Source: Thaumarchaeota archaeon S13 (lineage in GTDB: Archaea > Thermoproteota > Nitrososphaeria > Nitrososphaerales > Nitrosopumilaceae). From it: a DNA stretch of 7,415 bases. The position numbers were made by a program, and so were the translations under genes. Below, one piece after another: positions 1 to 5,070 of the stretch; positions within the stretch are counted from its first letter, which is position 1; each line of letters starts with the position of its first letter. The notes under the pieces were generated by a model, which ran no database searches, was not told the origin of the DNA, and saw nothing but the letters and a program-made list of their open reading frames with translations. The DNA lies in the NCBI GenBank assembly GCA_003724275.1, contig RHFA01000082.1, forward strand, positions 1 through 7,415. Direction: 5' to 3'.

Positions 1-110
1 GATCTCCCGATCAATACGCGTTTCGGTGGGGAAAGTCGGATCTTTTGGTCAAAAAACCCGGATCTCTGCGCAGGGCGTGCCTAGTCATACAACACCGTCG
101 GGATGCCAGG
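1..110. other. Unassigned left edge
   Basis: No gene is supported here. Two plus-strand frames are open from the window edge: one to a TAA at 132-134 and another to a TAG near 200. Either could hold the 3' tail of a gene that begins outside the window. The frame ending at 134 has the more protein-like composition (it contains DQYAFRWGKSDLLVKK), but no family was recognised. The stretch is less GC-rich than the rest of the window. Confidence 0.3.
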
Positions 111-187
111 CCGCTCTTGCACACGAGTATATAAGGCGCCGGCACAGCCAAGGCTGGCTAGCGGTGCTGTCGGCACACGAACCGGCG
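111..187. repeat. Direct repeat, left arm, copy 1 (tRNA leader)
   Basis: By hand alignment this segment matches 1061-1137 at a constant offset of 950, with about 67 of 77 bases identical. Within it, 145-187 differs from its partner at only one position (177), and 145-176 is an exact 32-base match. It forms the upstream flank of the tRNA-His gene. It is much better conserved than its surroundings, which may reflect either a recent duplication or a constrained RNA. Confidence 0.85.
128..135 (+). promoter_or_regulatory. Possible TATA box of the tRNA-His gene
   Basis: The element TATATAAG lies upstream of the tRNA on the same strand. Archaeal TBP sites normally sit about 25 bases before the start of transcription, so this would predict a start near 157 and a 5' leader of about 30 bases that RNase P would remove. 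That spacing is longer than usual for an archaeal tRNA gene, so the call is tentative. The second copy of this segment (1078-1085) has lost the element. Confidence 0.35.
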
Positions 188-259
188 ACCCCCGCCGTAT
201 AGTGGTTAGTATAGGGGATTGTGGATCCCCGGATAGGGGTTCGATCCCCCTCGGGGGCT
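188..259 (+). tRNA. tRNA-His (anticodon GTG), atypical
   Basis: The 72 bases fold as a cloverleaf. The D stem is 197-200 with 209-212 and the D loop AGTGGTTA carries the conserved GG. The anticodon stem is 214-218 with 226-230, and the loop TTGTGGA gives anticodon GTG at 221-223, which reads histidine codons. The variable loop has 4 bases. The T stem is 235-239 with 247-251 and the loop is TTCGATC. The acceptor stem has six good pairs (189-194 with 252-257). Several key bases are abnormal. The first pair is A188 against C258, a mismatch. Position 8 (195) is C instead of the near-universal U. The discriminator (259) is T, whereas prokaryotic tRNA-His normally has C73 facing G-1. CCA is not encoded. 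It is either a decaying copy or a functional divergent tRNA; the well-formed arms favour recent or continuing function. Confidence 0.82.
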
Positions 260-267
260 CCCCACCA

Positions 268-348
268 CTCACACGTCGACGGTTCTCCCCATGCGGACCG
301 ACGTGGCGCGGCCGCGCATGGCCCTGTGGCGCTCCTCGTTTCTGCGCC
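268..348 (-). pseudogene. Copied 3' fragment of the beta-CASP hydrolase gene (repeat right arm, copy 1)
   Basis: This segment matches 1172-1252 at an offset of 904, with about 8 differences in 81 bases. On the minus strand it encodes the last residues of the metallo-hydrolase that ends at 1173, including the terminal TSVRMGRTVDV and the TGA stop. About half of the base differences change the amino acid (K to R, A to E, H to R, V to A), so the copy is not being kept as protein. Homology stops near 350, so only the last 25 or so codons were copied. An open minus-strand frame running on to 709 is a chance extension. The fragment lies directly after the tRNA, as the real 3' end lies beside the degraded second tRNA copy. 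Confidence 0.8.
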
Positions 349-350
349 CG

Positions 351-784
351 TCGGGCTTGAGGGAAAAATCCGATGGCCAAAGCCCAAACTGGTTTCTGGA
401 GACGACCCGGCAAGGTGGGAACCCCATGCGGGAGCATGCTTCACGGCCGTGGCGACTCGCCCCTGACTCTATGGGCACGCAACAGGACATGCGCGTCATG
501 CGGAAGATCATGGGTATTGTGTGCGGCCGTGACGCTGTGCTGCTTAACACTGTCATTATAGGGGCAAGAACGCAAGGAAAGCGCGCAACCGAAGCAATGT
601 TTCCGGGCATGCCGCGGCGCGTCTTGCCGAGAGGCAGAGCAGCTTGCGACAGGGCGGGGGGACGGGACAGCGCTGCGCGTGGTCTCGGGCAATGCGCCCG
701 AAAAGACACGCCTGGCTATGAAGGGGGCGCTGGCGCAAAGGGCAACAAGGCGCTTTACGCTCAAAGGCACGCCACGCTACCGGC
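351..784 (+). pseudogene. Decayed region, possibly the 5' part of a DUF3800-like gene
   Basis: No single frame is convincing, but protein-like stretches occur in successive frames. About 480-600 (frame of 483) reads DMRVMRKIMGIVCGRD followed by AVLLNTVII. About 613-735 (frame of 601) reads REAEQLATG and then VVSGNAPEKTRLAMKGALAQ. The frame of 785 then takes over for the recognisable C-terminus downstream. This order resembles a DUF3800 protein interrupted by at least two frameshifts. It is an inference from composition and order only. Alternatively this is unrelated noncoding sequence. Confidence 0.3.
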
Positions 785-940
785 ATCGCGTTCGTGGACT
801 CGCGATCCAGCGCGCCGGTCCAGGCCGCCGACGCAATCGCGTATACCATAAACCGCCACGTGGGGGGAGACACGGCGTTTGGCTGCCTGTTCAGGCCTGT
901 CGAGCGAGGGTATGGCGCCACCGTGGCCAGGAGGGAATGA
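785..940 (+). pseudogene. C-terminal remnant of a DUF3800-like protein
   Basis: Read from 785 to the TGA at 938-940, this gives IAFVDSRSSAPVQAADAIAY followed by TINRHVGGDTAFGCLFRPVE. The core FVDS-x-SS-x-x-VQ-x-ADAIAY matches the typical end of DUF3800 proteins, where a conserved Asp-Ser and a Gln-x-x-Asp (usually written FVDSK and IQLAD) close a nuclease-like fold. DUF3800 genes are common in mobile and defence-associated regions, and their activity is not established. The frame is closed by a TGA at 719-721 and has no plausible start, so the gene is truncated or frameshifted. It lies between the two arms of the direct repeat, which suggests it arrived or was carried with the duplication. 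The family assignment is from memory of the motif. Confidence 0.55.
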
Positions 941-1060
941 GGGGGCCGGTACGGCGGTTCGAGTAATCTCGCCGCCGCCGCACCTCGGGGCGGCTCCGTG
1001 TGTCGGCCTGCCCTGGCGGAGGCGCGGGGGCGTGGGGGTAATATGCCTATGGGCGCCCGC
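941..1060. other. Noncoding spacer between DUF3800 remnant and repeat copy 2
   Basis: This is GC-rich sequence with no recognisable gene, RNA or promoter. Open frames crossing it on either strand have low-complexity Arg/Ala/Pro-rich translations and are taken as shadows. Confidence 0.5.
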
Positions 1061-1137
1061 CCGCGCCTGCGCGCGAGCATACACGGCGTCGGCGCAGCCA
1101 AGGCTGGCTAGCGGTGCTGTCGGCACGCGAACCGGCG
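1061..1137. repeat. Direct repeat, left arm, copy 2
   Basis: This is the partner of 111-187. The TATA-like element of copy 1 is changed here to CATACACG, so this copy has probably lost its promoter, yet the 32-base core (1095-1126) is unchanged. Two differences in the flanking part (1089 and 1094) keep a possible stem paired through G-U wobbles. Confidence 0.85.
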
Positions 1138-1171
1138 GCTCTGGCCTCATAGCGGCCAGTTCCCCCCGCCG
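1138..1171 (+). pseudogene. Degraded tRNA-His remnant
   Basis: This interval sits exactly where the tRNA sits in copy 1, between matching flanks on both sides, but it is 46 bases shorter. Its first 25 bases match the first 25 of the tRNA-His gene at about 15 positions, including ATAG and the GG of the D loop. The anticodon arm and T arm are missing. It therefore looks like the 5' part of a duplicated tRNA gene after a deletion. The match is modest and was made by hand, but the conserved register of both flanks supports it. Confidence 0.55.
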
Positions 1172-1252
1172 CTCACACGTCGACGGTCCGCCCCATGCGG
1201 ACCGACGTGACGCGGCCGTGCATGGCCCTGTGGCGCGCCTCGTTCTTGCGCT
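1172..1252. repeat. Direct repeat, right arm, copy 2 (inside the 3' end of the hydrolase gene)
   Basis: This is the partner of 268-348, about 90% identical. It covers the last 26 or so codons of the beta-CASP hydrolase gene and is presumably the original copy, since the rest of the gene follows on from it without a break. Confidence 0.8.
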
Positions 1253-2645
1253 CGGTGTGGATCGGCACGAGGCGCTCGGCGCCGGCCCCCTCGATGACGC
1301 GCCTGATCTGGCTCGCGTCGCCGTGGCCCGACACGTGGAGCTGGTGCCATTCCCTCGAGGACCCGATTAGGCCAAACTTTGCGAGCCAGTTCTTGACCTG
1401 CCTCTCCTGGATCTCCATGTCGGCGTCAAAGGGCTCGGTAAGCGAGCGTATGTACGTGGACCCCTTTTGCGGCCTTATGTCGATGAGGTTTTGCAGCGAA
1501 AAGTCGTCGCAATAGTAGAGGTACTTTTTTGCGCCCGCGCTAATGTCGCGATAGTCAAGCCGGCTAGGGTGGTTCAAAAAGTCGCGCTTCCACCCGTCAT
1601 AGTCCTTTGCGAGGGCCTCGTCAGGGTAGCCCTTGTCTATGAGGCCCCACGACCCGCGGTTGACAAATATGCCTACCTCGTCGAGGCGCGGGTACGCGCC
1701 GGGCAGGTGCGTCTCAAAGAGGTCCAGGAGGTACGCCTGCTTTAGGTCGACCACTAGCGTCCTGTCTGCGGCGCGCGCGGCGAGGTGGAGCGACTCGAGG
1801 CGGTCCAGGTCGCGCATTGGATAGCCGCACACGGCGAGGCCGCCGGACTCGCGCATTATGCGCGCGGCCTCGCGCTCAATCCAGCGCTCCGTCCTAGCCG
1901 GCGTCTCGGGCTCCTTTGAGATGCGCGTGCCCTCGCAGAGGAGGAGGCCGATTCCGGCCTTTGCGCACCTTTTCACAAAGCGGTCAGTCGCCCTCGCGCG
2001 CCTCCCGTGGAAGCGCAGGTCCGACGTGTTTGCAAGCGTCCCGCTTGACGTGTGGAGTATGAGCGCGCACGCGCCGGGGAGCGAGTGGTCGACCTCATGC
2101 GGCTCGACGGTGATCCCGCCCACGCGGAACCTCTTGCCGCTGGACATTATGCGTATGTCGCGCCTCCTCTTGTCGTCCTTCAGGCGAGTCCAGGGCTTCT
2201 TGCTATTGGTATTGTAGACAAACTTTGTCTTGAGCTCGGTCAGCTGGTGGCCCTTGCCAGTCTCGTCAAAGCAGCGCATGATGAGCTCAGAGGCCCTTGT
2301 GCAGTGGACTGGAATGTCCTCCCTGACATAGCCGAGATACCCGCAGTGGTCAATGTGCGCGTGCGTCAGTATGATCGCGTCTATGGGCGGCTCTTCGGTC
2401 CACGCGAGGCCCATGTGCTCGGCATAGTCCCTCCTGTAGAGGCCGTCGATGCGCGGCAAGAGGCCGAGTTCGAGCATGTCGACCAGGACGTTGGAGGCCC
2501 TCGCCTTGCGGTACTCGGAAAAGTACCTCCCCTCGGCGGCAAAGCTCATCCCAAAGTCCATCATCACGGACGTGTCCCCGTCGCGCACGAGAAACTTGTT
2601 GCCGCCGATCTCGCCGACCCCGCCGTGGAACGTCACGGACGCCAT
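1173..2645 (-). CDS. RNase J-like beta-CASP metallo-hydrolase
   Basis: A 490-residue metallo-beta-lactamase-fold enzyme, probably a ribonuclease acting on mRNA or RNA precursors in the cytoplasm. Visible motifs are motif I GEIGGN with DFG (residues 11-32), motif II HAHIDH (95-100), motif III histidine in DHSLPGA (186-192) and motif IV aspartate in TSDLRFHG (207-214). The beta-CASP motifs follow: A (Glu in LLCEGT, 235-240), B (His in SGHGD, 439-443) and C (PIHTE, 461-465). All metal ligands appear intact. This set and order fit the RNase J/beta-CASP group; there is no KH domain of the archaeal CPSF type. Motif A has Glu where bacterial RNase J usually has Asp. The start is placed at 2645 (MASVTFHGG), not at the upstream ATG at 2669, because a TATA element at 2669-2676 lies about 27 bases before 2645 and would overlap the upstream start. 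The exact RNA substrate is not known. Confidence 0.88.
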   Translation of the reverse strand: MASVTFHGGVGEIGGNKFLVRDGDTSVMMDFGMSFAAEGRYFSEYRKARASNVLVDMLELGLLPRIDGLYRRDYAEHMGLAWTEEPPIDAIILTHAHIDHCGYLGYVREDIPVHCTRASELIMRCFDETGKGHQLTELKTKFVYNTNSKKPWTRLKDDKRRRDIRIMSSGKRFRVGGITVEPHEVDHSLPGACALILHTSSGTLANTSDLRFHGRRARATDRFVKRCAKAGIGLLLCEGTRISKEPETPARTERWIEREAARIMRESGGLAVCGYPMRDLDRLESLHLAARAADRTLVVDLKQAYLLDLFETHLPGAYPRLDEVGIFVNRGSWGLIDKGYPDEALAKDYDGWKRDFLNHPSRLDYRDISAGAKKYLYYCDDFSLQNLIDIRPQKGSTYIRSLTEPFDADMEIQERQVKNWLAKFGLIGSSREWHQLHVSGHGDASQIRRVIEGAGAERLVPIHTERKNEARHRAMHGRVTSVRMGRTVDV

Positions 2646-2668
2646 GGCGCGCCGGCCCGGGCGGCGCA

Positions 2669-2676
2669 ACTTTAAC
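2669..2676 (-). promoter_or_regulatory. TATA box for the beta-CASP hydrolase gene
   Basis: On the minus strand it reads GTTAAAGT in an otherwise very GC-rich stretch, centred about 27 bases before the ATG at 2645. The spacing predicts a leaderless mRNA starting at or next to that ATG, and it decides the start codon. Confidence 0.6.
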
Positions 2677-2708
2677 CCTTGCCCGCCGCGCCGCCTGCCG
2701 CGGGCCGG

Positions 2709-3305
2709 CTATGCGCCCGGGCCGGGCTCCGCGTCCTCTGCCCCCCCGGCCGCAAGGCGCCTGCGGACGCGGTCCAGGGCAGCCGCCGCGTCGGCGTGGC
2801 CGGGATCCAGGCGCAGTGCCCGCCCAAGGGCGCCGGAGGCCATCTCGTAGTGGCCGCGCCCCTCCTCGGGATCCATCCCATCGGCGATCCCCGCCAGGGC
2901 GCGCCCGCGCAGGTAGTGGACGTCCGCGTCGTCCGGGCGCAGTCCTGCCGCAGCGTCAAAGCACTTGAGCGCCTCACCGTTCCTCCCCATGTGCAGGTAT
3001 ACCGTGCCGCGCCCAATGTCCACCTCTGCGCTAGGCTCTAGCTCGGCGGCGCGCCCAAACGCCTCGAGCGCCTCGTCGTGCCGGCCCAGCTCGTCGAGAG
3101 CCTGTGCCAGGCCAAGGTGCGAGTCGGCGATGTCGGGATACTCGATGACGGCCTGCTCGTGGGCGGGCAGCGTGTCTCTGACAAAGCTCACTTCGGGATC
3201 CTCGGAAGGGTCTTTTGGAGCCCTGCGGGATGCCAGCCTCTCCCGGATGCGGTCATAGGCCCACATGGCGATGGCGACGGTAAGGATGGCTTCGTACCAC
3301 CTCAT
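2709..3305 (-). CDS. Membrane-anchored TPR protein
   Basis: A 198-residue protein of unknown specific role. Residues 4-17 (YEAILTVAIAMWAY) form a short hydrophobic segment followed by Arg-rich residues (RIRERLASRR), which suggests an N-terminal membrane anchor with the rest in the cytoplasm. Residues 60-91 and 94-125 are two good tetratricopeptide repeats (LGLAQALDELGRHDEALEAF; YLHMGRNGEALKCF, each ending near a conserved Pro). A third repeat at about 128-168 is stretched by an insertion containing a second ADGMDPEEG-like turn. TPRs bind other proteins, so an assembly or scaffold role is likely. The C-terminus is an Ala/Gly/Pro tail. A TATA element lies 24 bases before the ATG. The gene ends 63 bases before the hydrolase start on the same strand, but that gene has its own promoter, so the two need not be one operon. 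Confidence 0.85.
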   Translation of the reverse strand: MRWYEAILTVAIAMWAYDRIRERLASRRAPKDPSEDPEVSFVRDTLPAHEQAVIEYPDIADSHLGLAQALDELGRHDEALEAFGRAAELEPSAEVDIGRGTVYLHMGRNGEALKCFDAAAGLRPDDADVHYLRGRALAGIADGMDPEEGRGHYEMASGALGRALRLDPGHADAAAALDRVRRRLAAGGAEDAEPGPGA

Positions 3306-3323
3306 GGCGTGCCGACAGAAGGC

Positions 3324-3333
3324 TATAATTTAA
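3324..3333 (-). promoter_or_regulatory. TATA box for the TPR protein gene
   Basis: The minus-strand sequence TTAAATTATA is the most A/T-rich stretch nearby and is centred about 24 bases upstream of the ATG at 3305, fitting a leaderless transcript. Confidence 0.65.
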
Positions 3334-3394
3334 GGCTTGCGCGCCATGCGGCCGGGCCTGCCGGCGGCTGCCCTGCTCTACTGTGGCACATGCG

Positions 3395-4066
3395 CTACGC
3401 GGTCTTGAGCGTCTCCGCGCTCCCAGAGTACGTCCCGACCACCTTGTAGGAATACTTGCGGTTGTTCACGGTTACGTACTCTAGCATGATCTCAAACGCC
3501 GCCTTGGCGCCATTCCTGACCATGCCGTGCTCGTCGCCTGTGAGCTCGACGAGTATGTCCGTTGAGGCGTGGGGGTAGAGCGAGCCGACGGCGTCAGGCT
3601 TGGTGTGGCGCAGAAGCCCATCCCCGCTGCGCCTCGAGACCCTTATCCTGGTGCTGCTCACGACGTCCACCGCCGCAACCTCTCCCACGTTTGTTATGCG
3701 CACCATGAGGACAACCCCGCCGCCTGGCAGGCCCCTCTTGGCGAGCTTGCGCCCCCCACCAAGCGCGGACCACGCGATAACGGGGCGCAGCCGGTGCCGT
3801 GAGAGCCACTCTACAAGGTATGCCGAGTGCGTGCTTGCGGCCATGCCCACAGCTATGGCGACGAGGACGGTCACGCCAGAAGACTGGCTCTGTTGCGCAC
3901 TCATCTCCGCCTCCAGCTCGTCAATGCGCTCGTTGAGCCTGGCAATCTCGGCAGAGGCCTCGGCGCCATGCCCCTGTCCCAGCGCCTGCGTGGGATTCCC
4001 GAGCGCGACGCAGGCCATTGCCAGGGCGCACGCTGCCGCGCACGTGGCAGCGCCGGGCAGGGTCAT
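3395..4066 (-). CDS. Membrane protein with coiled coil and C-terminal beta domain
   Basis: A 223-residue protein whose family I do not recognise. Residues 1-24 are small and hydrophobic (signal peptide or first membrane segment). Residues 38-58 (AEIARLNERIDELEAEM) have clear coiled-coil heptads. Residues 64-87 (GVTVLVAIAVGMAAS onwards) form a membrane helix followed by a basic SRHRLR stop-transfer patch. If residues 1-24 are a cleaved signal, the coiled coil is outside the cell and residues 95-223 are cytoplasmic. The C-terminal part contains VVLMVRITNVGEVAAVDV, a pattern typical of immunoglobulin-like beta sandwiches in membrane-attached archaeal proteins. No catalytic motif is seen. The ATG at 4066 is the first possible start after an in-frame TGA at about 4111, but no TATA box lies 25-30 bases before it. 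Transcription may start at the orphan promoter near 4392 or at an unrecognised weak promoter. Confidence 0.75.
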   Translation of the reverse strand: MTLPGAATCAAACALAMACVALGNPTQALGQGHGAEASAEIARLNERIDELEAEMSAQQSQSSGVTVLVAIAVGMAASTHSAYLVEWLSRHRLRPVIAWSALGGGRKLAKRGLPGGGVVLMVRITNVGEVAAVDVVSSTRIRVSRRSGDGLLRHTKPDAVGSLYPHASTDILVELTGDEHGMVRNGAKAAFEIMLEYVTVNNRKYSYKVVGTYSGSAETLKTA

Positions 4067-4388
4067 CCCGTCCTGGGGCGCGCCGCAGGCGGCAGCGCCA
4101 GAACGGGGTCAAACGCGATGTGGCCGGGAGGGCGCCCCGCGGCGCGGCACTGGTGCGCCGCCATGCCCCGTCGCACTCTTGGGGAGGGCGGGGGGCGCGG
4201 CACGGGTGCGCGCTTGCGGGCCGTGGCGGCCTGCCGCGGCTGCCAGCAGGCCCGCGCCGGGCGAGGAGCCTGCGGATCTCCATAGCATGCTACTGCGGAA
4301 CGCCGCAGGCGGCACATGCCATGGCGCAAAGATCGGATCGCCTGTGATCCCACAGTTGCCCTTCACGGCAGTTCGCGCAACGGCAAGG

Positions 4389-4396
4389 ATTTAAAT
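4389..4396 (-). promoter_or_regulatory. Orphan TATA box, possibly minus strand
   Basis: The palindrome ATTTAAAT sits within a 15-base A/T island in very GC-rich DNA, so it is a strong TBP-site candidate in either direction. On the minus strand a GTG at 4366 lies 26 bases downstream, the same spacing as for the real genes here. It opens an 85-codon frame (MKGNCGITGDPIF at the start), whose translation is unconvincing further on. On the plus strand no start codon lies at the right distance. It could drive a small RNA, a small leaderless protein, or a long leader for the membrane protein that begins at 4066. Confidence 0.45.
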
Positions 4397-4419
4397 TTTT
4401 ACTGGGCTGTGGGGGACAG

Positions 4420-4443
4420 GGCGCGGATCGCCACGCGCCTTTT
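4420..4443 (+). terminator. Hairpin followed by T residues
   Basis: Six perfect G/C pairs (GGCGCG at 4420-4425 with CGCGCC at 4434-4439) enclose an 8-base loop and are followed directly by TTTT. The shape is that of an intrinsic terminator on the plus strand. Archaeal termination depends mainly on T runs, and no plus-strand gene ends here. It would act only on a short transcript started just upstream, or it is accidental. Confidence 0.25.
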
Positions 4444-4703
4444 GGGAGCAACCTGACGCGCCACCAAGAACGGGGCAGGCCCGGCCCGCCGATCCTGCCA
4501 CGTGTGCAGCAGGCGGCCGCAACGCATCCCGCGGCCGCCGCCATGGCAAGAGCCGGCGGCGCCCGGAGGCCTGCCGCGCGCGACCGCCCGCCCTGGCCTG
4601 CCCGAGCCTGGCAGGGATCTGACGGGCCGGCAGGGCAGTCCGGGCGCAGGGCCCGCGCCGCCCGGGGCCACGGGCAGGCCGCGCGCGCCGCCGGCCCCAA
4701 ACA

Positions 4704-4711
4704 GTTTTAAC
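4704..4711 (+). promoter_or_regulatory. TATA box for the 4734-5832 operon
   Basis: GTTTTAAC is centred about 27 bases before the GTG at 4734, in a stretch that is otherwise nearly all G and C. It predicts a leaderless transcript and supports the GTG as the true start. Confidence 0.6.
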
Positions 4712-4733
4712 CCAACGCCCTCGCGGCGCGCGC

Positions 4734-5066
4734 GTGTCCGGCGAGGAGCGAAAGGAGAGGCTCTCAAGGCTGCTCTCCGAGAGCGACGACTGGCAAAAGA
4801 CGCGCACCGACATTGACGGCGTCCTGCTAGTCAAGATGCCCCAGTACAAGTCCCGCCCCCCAACGCTGGCCCTGGAGATAAACCCGATCGACGCGACGGG
4901 CTCGTCGACCAAAAAGCGCGGCATCGTCATCAGGTCGTCCGAGGAGCTCTCCACGATATCGCAGATAGTCTCGGATCCCCGCCTCGCCGAGCTCGCCGCG
5001 TCCATGGACTCGGTAAACCCCGCCACCTCCGGCCCCAAAAAGAGCGCCGACGTGTTTAGGGTGTAG
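4734..5066 (+). CDS. Conserved small hypothetical protein, first gene of a two-gene operon
   Basis: A 110-residue soluble protein with a GTG start. I do not assign a function. Residues 1-22 are charged and helical (EERKERLSRLLSESDDW). Residues 23-65 look like an alternating beta-strand core: GVLLVKMPQYK, then LALEINPID, then KKRGIVIRS. The rest is helical with a Lys/Asp-containing tail. There is no signal peptide, membrane segment, Cys pair or catalytic signature. It has the look of a lineage-conserved archaeal protein rather than a random frame: the composition is balanced, the start is set by a TATA box, and it is followed after only 4 bases by the next gene. Cotranscription suggests a role linked to the PP-loop protein, possibly as a partner subunit, but this is inference from position only. 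Confidence 0.8.
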   Translation: MSGEERKERLSRLLSESDDWQKTRTDIDGVLLVKMPQYKSRPPTLALEINPIDATGSSTKKRGIVIRSSEELSTISQIVSDPRLAELAASMDSVNPATSGPKKSADVFRV

Positions 5067-5070
5067 CGCG

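Larger units (their letters stand above)
4067..4733. other. 667-base GC-rich region without a convincing gene
   Basis: All six frames give low-complexity Arg/Ala/Pro/Gly-rich translations on both strands, the usual sign of shadow frames in GC-rich DNA. The region includes a 14-base direct repeat (CGCCGCAGGCGGCA at 4081-4094 and 4301-4314), a symmetrical TATA element at 4389-4396, a hairpin with a T run at 4420-4443, and the promoter of the gene at 4734. One minus-strand frame (about 4388 to 4290) is Cys-rich, ending CAMACAACGVPQ and stop, but has no start codon in the right place. I see no tRNA or known RNA family here. Confidence 0.5.

Noticed and set aside
101..187. Minus-strand conserved peptide containing PTAPLASLGC in both repeat copies
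   Set aside because: The shared peptide simply follows from the near-identical DNA of the direct repeat. The surrounding frames differ and no start, promoter or family supports coding.
291..851. Plus-strand open frame of 186 codons
   Set aside because: It begins inside the copied hydrolase tail, has Arg/Ala-rich low-complexity translation over most of its length, and only a short internal part looks protein-like. It is better explained as one frame of a decayed region.
556..1101. Minus-strand open frame of 181 codons
   Set aside because: It runs antisense through the DUF3800 remnant and into the repeat; its translation is rich in Arg, Pro and Ala with no motif, as expected for a shadow in GC-rich DNA.
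2669..2669. Upstream ATG as start of the beta-CASP gene (498 residues)
   Set aside because: The eight extra residues (MRRPGRRA) are not part of the fold and that start would lie on top of the TATA element.
2052..2675. Plus-strand open frame of 207 codons
   Set aside because: It is antisense to the beta-CASP gene, whose catalytic motifs are all intact on the minus strand.
3600..4394. Plus-strand open frame of 264 codons
   Set aside because: It is antisense to the coiled-coil membrane protein and then enters GC-rich noncoding sequence; it has Ser/Arg/Ala-rich composition and no domain.
4067..4733. CRISPR array or other regular repeat
   Set aside because: Short GC-rich words recur, but there is no regular repeat-spacer spacing; only one 14-base direct repeat was found.
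4391..5038. Minus-strand open frame of 215 codons
   Set aside because: It overlaps the promoter and the 110-residue gene, and its second half is Arg/Ala/Gly low complexity.
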